DNA of 64,000 nt from contig SIJG01000050.1 in assembly GCA_023374025.1 (NCBI GenBank), positions 1 to 64,000 on the forward strand. The letters are read 5' to 3'. Below, piece by piece: positions 57,627 to 64,000 of this stretch. This DNA is from Heterodera schachtii. Its lineage: Eukaryota > Nematoda > Chromadorea > Rhabditida > Heteroderidae. The number at the start of each line of letters is the position of its first letter. Position 1 is the first letter of the stretch. Below the pieces are notes generated by a model. The model did not search any database and was not told the DNA's origin. It saw only the letters and a program-made list of their open reading frames with translations. Made by a program: the position numbers and the translations under genes.

Positions 57627-58311
57627 CAGGGTTCCCAGATCTGAGGATTTATCCTCATTTTGTGGCTTTTTGATAGGTCAATGAGGATTTTTTTGGAAAA
57701 TGAGGATTTGAGAATTTTTGTGGCTTTTTGAGAAATTTTGAGGATTTTTGAGGCTTTTGAGGAAAATCCTCAAAATTTTTTAAATTTTGATAAATTGGCA
57801 TAATGTTTTACAATTATTTAATAATTTGGGTTTTTAATAGAGCATCAAAACTGAAAATCTCCCCCAAATTTTCAAAAAAAAATTTTGCTAAGTTTTTTAT
57901 AAAAACCAGAAAAGAACCAATTTTTTTCCCAAAAATACAAAATTAATAATTTTTTAATAAAAATCTGCTAAAAAAATAGTCAAAATTCTCAATTTTTCCC
58001 CTGGCGGCGCCTATCGGCACCGCCAGCCTTTAAAAGTCCTTTATTTTCTATAAAATTTGCTCAAGATCACAAAATTTGGCATTTTTGTGGACAAATCTGT
58101 TAACAAATCGCATTAATACAAAAAATTTTTCCGGCGGCCTATCTGCACCGCCGGCACCTTATTCCCCGAAAGTTTTTGAAAAAAGCGCCGCAAAAAAATC
58201 AACTTCGATTTTTCCTGCTCAGAATTTCACAAAATGCTTATTTCAAACAAAAAATTGCTCAAATTGATCATGGAAAATCAAAAATATAACATTTGAACAT
58301 TAGACGCCCTG
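57627..58311. mobile_element. hAT-like MITE (685 bp) with nested GC-rich element copies
   Basis: Begins CAGGGTTCCCAGATCTGAGG (as the element at 39511) and ends ...GCGTC complement, GACGCCCTG. Exact 8-bp duplication GTAATTAA at 57619-57626 and 58312-58319. Two reverse copies of the GC-rich dispersed element are inside (57999-58028, 58128-58150), so the right part may be a later insertion. Confidence 0.85.
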
Positions 58312-58399
58312 GTAATTAATATGTGAATAAATTTCGAAAATTAAGAGAGAAAAAACATGCCATTACTGTTGTTATCTGTCGTTGTTGACCCGCTTAAAA

Positions 58400-59950
58400 A
58401 CATTGTATTGAAGAAAGCATAAATATTTATCAGAAAGAATAAAAGGTTCATTTTCATCAAATAATCTCTACATAATATTAAATGTAAGCTTCAATGAATT
58501 TTATTAAATGCTAATATATTTCAGTCGTATTTAAAATACGATTGTATGGCCTGGGTGACATATATCTGATATATAGTACATGATAATTGCCACGTCATAA
58601 TGGACTATTTTTTAAATAAATTTTATTGTTTGCCCTAATCACTCTTCAAATATGTAAATCAGAGTTGTTGAGAATCAAAAATAAAATACAGAATACAAAA
58701 CGAAATATAAAATACAAAACACGAAAAGGTCAATATCCCTGATGTTTATCCCTCTTATTAAATGAGAGCTTCAACCATCCATTCATAAATGTTAATATAT
58801 TTTAGTGATATTTAAAATACGATTGTATGACCTGTTGGGTGACATATATCAGAAATATACGTGATTTATTATTTTTAGCCGTATTCACTCATCAAATATT
58901 TGTATCAGGGTTGTGGCGAATCAAAAATAAAATACAGAATACAAAACGAAATATAAAATACAAAACACGAAACGGTCAACATCCCTGATGTTTATCCCTC
59001 TTATTAAATGAATGCTTCAACCAACCATTTATAAATGTTAATATATATTTCAGTCTTATTTAAAATACAATTGTATGGGTGACATATATATGATTTATAC
59101 ATGATAATTGCCACGTCATAATGGACCATTTTTTAAATAAATTTTTATTGTTTGCCCTAATCACTCTTCAAATATGTAAATCAGAGTTGTTGAGAATCGA
59201 AAAATAAAATACAGAATACAAAACGAAATATAAAATACAAAACACGAAAAGGTCAATATCCCTGATGTTTATCCCTCTTATTAAATGAGAGCTTCAACCA
59301 TCCATTCATAAATGTTAATATATTTTAGTGATATTTAAAATACGATTGTATGACCTGTTGGGTGACATATATCAGAAATATACGTGATTTATTATTTTTA
59401 GCCGTATTCACTCATCAAATATTTGTATCAGGGTTGTGGCGAATCAAAAATAAAATACAGAATACAAAACGAAATATAAAATACAAAACACGAAACGGTC
59501 AACATCCCTGGTGTATATCCCTCTTATTAAATGAAAGCTTCCACCAACCATTCTTAAATGCTAATATATTTCAGTCATATTTAAAATACAATTGTATGGG
59601 TGACATATATCTGATTTATACATGATAATTGCCACGTCATAATGGACCATTTTTTAAATAAATTTTTATTGTTTGCCCTAATCACTCTTCAAATATGTAA
59701 ATCAGAGTTGTTGAGAATCAAAAATAAAATACAGAATACAAAACGAAATATAAAATACAAAACACGAAAAGTTCAATATCCCTGGTTTATCCCTCTTATT
59801 AAATGAGAGCTTCAACCATCCATTCATAAATGTTAATATATTTCAGTCATATTTAAAATACAATTGTATGGCCTCGGTGACATATATTTGTATATACGTG
59901 AATGGAGATAAATTTTTATTATTGGCCATATTCACTCATCAAATACATCC
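58400..59950. repeat. tandem array, about 260-bp units in two alternating types
   Basis: The block aaaataaaatacagaatac followed by gaaatataaaatac recurs at 58678, 58924, 59205, 59448 and 59721. Alternate spacings are about 246/281/243/273, giving a higher-order period of about 520 bp. One type carries cagagttgttgagaatc and the other cagggttgtggcgaatc. Both contain tgacatatatnngatata and cttattaaatga. No coding potential. Confidence 0.9.
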
Positions 59951-60091
59951 CTTTTTTAATGGAAGATTCCACCAATCATTCTTTAATGATAAAATAATAT
60001 TTTAAGATTATTTGCAAGTATTCGCATAAACATTAATTCTTTTTTTAATTGAATAAGATTTTTGCAGTAAGCATAAAAGCAGACTTTAGAG

Positions 60092-63000
60092 ATGAAAATT
60101 TTCTACCCTGCTTTTTTGTGTGCCTTTCTCAACTTTCTGCTGTTGGCACAAGCATCGCCACCCAAATCTGATGTTAAACAATGTAAATAATAAAATAATT
60201 CCAATAATAAATTTTATTTATAAAAGCGAAAAATAAACATTAGCTCTGATATCTATTAATATTTTTAAAAATCCAGCTCTTACTTTAATTTTAATTCTGA
60301 AAATTTCAAGCATCCGTCGGGAAATCAAATTCAATAAAGCGTTGGTTTAAGAGCAGCAAGAGTGCCGGAAAAAGCAAAGATAAAGCAAGGTATTTTTTAA
60401 CCTTTTTCATATTTATTTTATAATTAGATAGAATTATGAGGCAAATGCATTTTTTGTGTCTTTTTTTATTTTTGGTACATTTTCATGCTTTTTTCAGTAT
60501 TTTTGAAAAATATTTTGCATAAGAAACGCGGCATTTTTGCCGAGTTTTTCAACAAGATTAAGGGACGGGGAGGCACAAATAGAGGGAATGGTTCTCTTAG
60601 AAAGCACACCTTATATAATATAATATTTAAAATAGTTCCGCAAGCTCACCTTCAACCCATGAAGCTGATCCGCAAAAAACTATTGTCGCGAGTTCACCTT
60701 CAACCCTTGAAACTGATCCGAAAAAAACTATTGTCGCGGGCTCAGTTTCGACCCAAGAAGCTGATCCGCAAAAAACCGATGTCCTGAGCTCAGCTTCGAC
60801 ACATAAAGCCGAACCGAAAAAAAGTATTTCCTCGAGCTCTGAACTGAAAAAATGCGATTTGACGAGTCGGATGGATTCTTTGTTGTGCTCATCCGAAGAA
60901 GCTGATATATATTTTTTGGTCAAGGAAGAACAGACTGGCAAAGAGGTCTAATTAGCTAATTAGTATAAACAAATTTTGTATTGGAATACTATTGGAAAAT
61001 GCTCATTTTTAGGGAATTATATTACAAAACAAAAACATGAACTGAAAACGCATATTTTCCGGTAGTAAATTACAATTGTAATACAATATACCATCGTAAA
61101 ATATATTTTCCGGTACAATTATAATATACCATCGTAAAATATACAATCTCTCCGGGAAGTTATTACAATTGTAAAACATAAAATGCATATTCTCCAATAT
61201 AAATACAATTATCTTCCTAACTGTCATAATTATCTTTAAATAATACTGCTCATTTTAATAATTTTAGCAACTTATTCCGGCCCATAAGCCGAATCTTTTG
61301 GCATCTTCCGAATTTTTTGCGACAATGTTTGATTTTAATGAACAAAATGAACAAAACAAGACTTGGACAGGTGAAAATATAAATGTATTATTTTTTATTT
61401 AAATTTTTTTAAAATTTTATTTAGCCGATAATCCTTTTGTTGTCACGGATATTAGCATTGAAGCATTTAAAATAATGTTGCGCTTCATTTACACGGACAA
61501 TTTTAGTGAAGTGAATGCGGACAATTTGTTGAGTGTTCTTCATGCAGGTGCATCATTTTCATATTTATAAACATTTTCATTTCGTTTTCGACAATTATTT
61601 TTTGGTTTTCGCACTTTATGTTTCAAGTGAAATATTAGTACAATAGTACCCCTATTTAGACTTTGCTAATTTAATTTTCTATATTATTTACTAGCGGATC
61701 AGTACGGAGTTAGCGCATTGGTCGATGAATGTGTTGCGTTTCCCATTTCAAAAATGAAAAATGTTTTTCTGGCGCTGGCCGAGGCTCAGTATATTGGCGT
61801 TAAGGTCAGGGTTTCTATCTGTTCTGGTTTATCAAAAATACGATTTGGAAGGGTCCAAATTCAATGTTTGGATTAGTCCTTGAACGGCAAGGACTTCCTG
61901 GAAATTGAGGCCTCTTACTTGAAATTTTGAAAGTTTCCTTTAATTCAAGATGTTATTGAGAATGAGTGTCCTTGAATTAAATGGAATTTTCCCCATATAC
62001 CCGTCCTTGGAAAGGGAGTTTGTCCGATCAAAACCCTGTCCAAATTTGATAAAATAGAAATGTTCCTGATTTATCATAAATGTTCTGGTTTCAGAGTAGT
62101 GATCAAATTTGTTTTAAATCCCCCGCGCAAAAATTTTATATTTATTAAGGCGTTTGCTGATCGCTGTTTTGATTACATTGACCAAAATGCGTTATCATTG
62201 CTGCAATCAGATGAATTTTTGGAAATTGATCAATCGATTTTGTGCCAAATTTTGCAACGTGATCAATTAGAAACCCATGATGAAATTGCAATTTGGCATG
62301 CTGTAATAACATAATACAAATACATATATTTACAGAGCTCGGTAGGAAAACAAAAGTTCACAAAATTCACCCCCCCCCCCCACCCCCCCACCTTCTCATT
62401 GGAGCCTTAAAAAAAGCTTCATATTCCTCCACTATGAATGCTAAAACTCAATTCTCAAAAATTATAAAAATTCCAAGTTTTTCAAAAATTTATCGTAAAA
62501 ATGAAAGGCTTTTGATTGAATTGGGCCCGTTAAAAACCGCCTAAAATTAGTTGCAATCAATCTCTAATGATCTCTAAGCGGAAAAAAATTCAAAGAATCT
62601 GTTTTTAACCGATTTAAATCACTAAAATTGCACCCAAAATTACCCATAAATAGGGCTGCCAATTTTATGTAAATACATATTTTTTCCTGGCTTCTCCATG
62701 CTCTAAATAGCAGGAAAAACACTATTTTTTGTGTTAGCGAACAAAAATCGGGACTTTTATTTACATATTTTTACATATTTCAGGGTTTTTATACATATTT
62801 ACATATTTCGGGATTTTCTTAAATATTTAGTACATATTTGAACTTTTTTCTTATATATTTTCATTTTTTTACATATTTTGAGGATTTTTTACGAAAATTT
62901 TTGGAAATATTCAAAAAAAATAATTCAAAATTTCGGCAAATTTTTTTTTACATATTTTAAGAAATTTTGATATAGTGAAAAAAATACCCACGAAAAATAC

Positions 63001-64000
63001 CAAAAAAGGAATTTTAAAATACTAAAAGAGATTCTAAGACTATTTAAGTAATTTTTATGACATTTTGTGCCTATTCCATACTTTACGAGGATTTTTTTTC
63101 TCCTAAAAATAAACATTTAAAAAAATTTTATTTACACATTTGGGGTTTTTTGTACATATTTTGGGATTTTTTATACATATTTATGTACATATTTGGACCA
63201 CTTTTTGTACATATTTTTGGCAGCCCTACCCATAAAAGATTTTAAATAAAAAATTTTTGAAACCGACGCCATAAGAGCACTGGGACAAATGAGTCCCAAT
63301 CGGGGCTGGCCGTGGTTGAATTCCCAATCGTGGAAATCCGTGAGCCGTGATCACGGCACCCCAAAAACCTCGTGATCCGTGATCACGGCCAGCCCTGGTC
63401 CCAATGAATATAGACACTTCAGTTCGTCGCCGGCAATTTCTTTTTCATCCATTGATCCCTCAAAAATTATATATAATGAGGATAATTATTTAGGACTCCG
63501 AGACTCTGCATAATTATGAGCATTTTTGTGTTCATTAATTATTTTTAAAAAAAATTAATAGGCACTCCGTTGGGCGGACAATCAGTGCCGTCAAAATGGC
63601 AAAAAAATTACGGGAGCAAATCGTCGGGAAATGCTTGGGCCGGCACTGTTCAAAATCCGTGTTCAGACAATCCCGCATAAATTTTTTACAAGAAATATTG
63701 GTATATCATACAAATATATTTGATTTTTTAAATTGAATTTTGTAAAGCTTTTTATAAAATATAATTAAAAACAATAATTTCCAAAAAAATTTTACAGAAA
63801 ATTAGTAAATGCAAGGGGGGCCAAGCTATACGGTAATTAGAATTTTTAGCATTTTTTGTCGTTTTGCCTTTTCCATTATTGATTTGTTTACCTAACTAAA
63901 ATATTTTCAATAAAATTTTACCACTCAAAAAAATAAATTTTTACAACAACAGTTTCGTCCGGCGTTCTGACAAAAGCGGAAGTGATCAGTGTGTTTCTTT
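60092..64000 (+). CDS. BTB-BACK protein, gene 3, with predicted signal peptide; runs off the window
   Basis: Exons: 60092-60182 (signal peptide MKIFYPAFLCAFLNFLLLAQ), 60311-60384 (basic: SIKRWFKSSKSAGKSKDK), 60524-about 60603 (KRGIFAEFFNKIKGRGG), about 60636-60945 (four-copy repeat, then DSLLCSSEEADIYFLVKEEQ, BTB start), 61268-61370 (PAHKPNLLASSEFFATMFDF), 61425-61547 (TDISIEAFKIMLRFIYTDNF), 61695-61803 (ADQYGVSALVDECVAF), 62150-62302 (BACK: FADRCFDYIDQNALSLLQ), 63562-63700 (ALRWADNQCRQNGKKITGAN), 63953-64000 (SSGVLTKAEVISVFL). From 60636 on all junctions keep phase. The join to the signal peptide exon is phase-consistent if a GC donor is used at 60385 and a short intron near 60604-60635, so it is less sure. 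If right, the protein is secreted and then rich in Lys/Arg like a nuclear signal, which would be effector-like. The C-terminus is beyond the window. Confidence 0.75.
60640..60840 (+). repeat. four-copy in-frame repeat, about 17 residues each
   Basis: ASSPSTHEADPQKTIV, ASSPSTLETDPKKTIV, AGSVSTQEADPQKTDV and LSSASTHKAEPKKSIS follow each other directly before the BTB domain of gene 3. Ser/Thr-rich and polar. The opposite-strand ORF over the same bases is a shadow. Confidence 0.85.
61020..61220. repeat. satellite-related patch in a BTB gene 3 intron
   Basis: attacaattgtaa, gtaaaatata, ccggtacaattata and aaaatgcatattctcc are arranged as in the 36.2-38.1 kb satellite, diverged. Four or so degenerate units. 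Confidence 0.5.
62651..63228. mobile_element. hAT-like MITE (578 bp)
   Basis: Ends TAGGGCTGCCAATTTTATG and, as complement, TAGGGCTGCCAAAAATATG. Exact 8-bp duplication CCCATAAA at 62643-62650 and 63229-63236. The inside matches the 38065-38699 element and reiterates acatattt. It lies in the intron between exons 62150-62302 and 63562-63700 of BTB gene 3. Confidence 0.95.
63301..63397. mobile_element. 97-bp hAT-like MITE
   Basis: Ends CGGGGCTGGCCGTG and, as complement, CAGGGCTGGCCGTG. Exact 8-bp duplication GTCCCAAT at 63293-63300 and 63398-63405. The inside is made of cgtgatcacgg/ccgtgatc palindromes. One of the smallest clean elements in the window, in the same intron as the previous one. Confidence 0.92.

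Overview
This window looks like nuclear DNA of a plant-parasitic nematode, most likely a cyst nematode (Globodera/Heterodera group). It is AT-rich, its genes are cut into many small exons with pyrimidine-rich ...tttcag acceptors, several introns that can be phased need GC-AG rather than GT-AG ends (a feature I recall being reported as frequent in Globodera), and it carries several BTB-BACK-type genes of the kind I recall as expanded in these nematodes. The genus is inference; the eukaryotic exon-intron structure is directly visible.

Layout. 1-5.4 kb: gene-poor repeats (foldback elements, direct duplications) and one possible 37-residue ORF. 5.5-6.9 kb (+): a spliced Glu/Arg/Gln-rich coiled-coil gene. 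7.9-10.0 kb (+): a ubiquitin-specific protease (USP/C19) with Cys and His boxes and both halves of the zinc ribbon. 10.7-30.2 kb (+): a giant gene of about 35 exons and roughly 2,800 codons. Its core is a SecA-type DEAD motor (Walker A, preprotein cross-linking-like region, ITGT motif, helicase motifs V and VI), followed by a helical TPR-like region, a hydrophobic segment and three long in-frame minisatellites. It carries an apparent frameshift (about 18.30 kb) and an in-frame TAG (23.173 kb), so it may be decaying, or use very small introns, or contain assembly errors.

30.2-40.4 kb: no genes. It holds non-autonomous hAT-like elements with 8-bp target duplications, a 980-bp Mutator-like foldback element with a 9-bp duplication, and a satellite of about 21 monomers of 89 bp.

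40.5-57.2 kb (-): two BTB-BACK-MATH-type genes with duplicated 3' flanks. Between them lie a signal-peptide, Cys-containing protein of unknown family and fragments of another unrecognised gene. 58.4-59.9 kb: tandem array of about 260-bp units. 60.1-64.0 kb (+): a third BTB-BACK gene, running off the window. In a phase-consistent model it starts with a signal peptide, then a lysine/arginine-rich stretch and a four-copy repeat before the BTB domain; that would be an effector-like secreted BTB protein.

The USP and the BTB-BACK proteins (typical Cullin-3 adaptors) both point to ubiquitin signalling, but nothing shows that they act together. Mobile elements are the other theme: eight or nine hAT-like elements with matched ends, many with exact 8-bp duplications, plus a recurrent GC-rich motif with core GGTGCCGATAGGCGCC.
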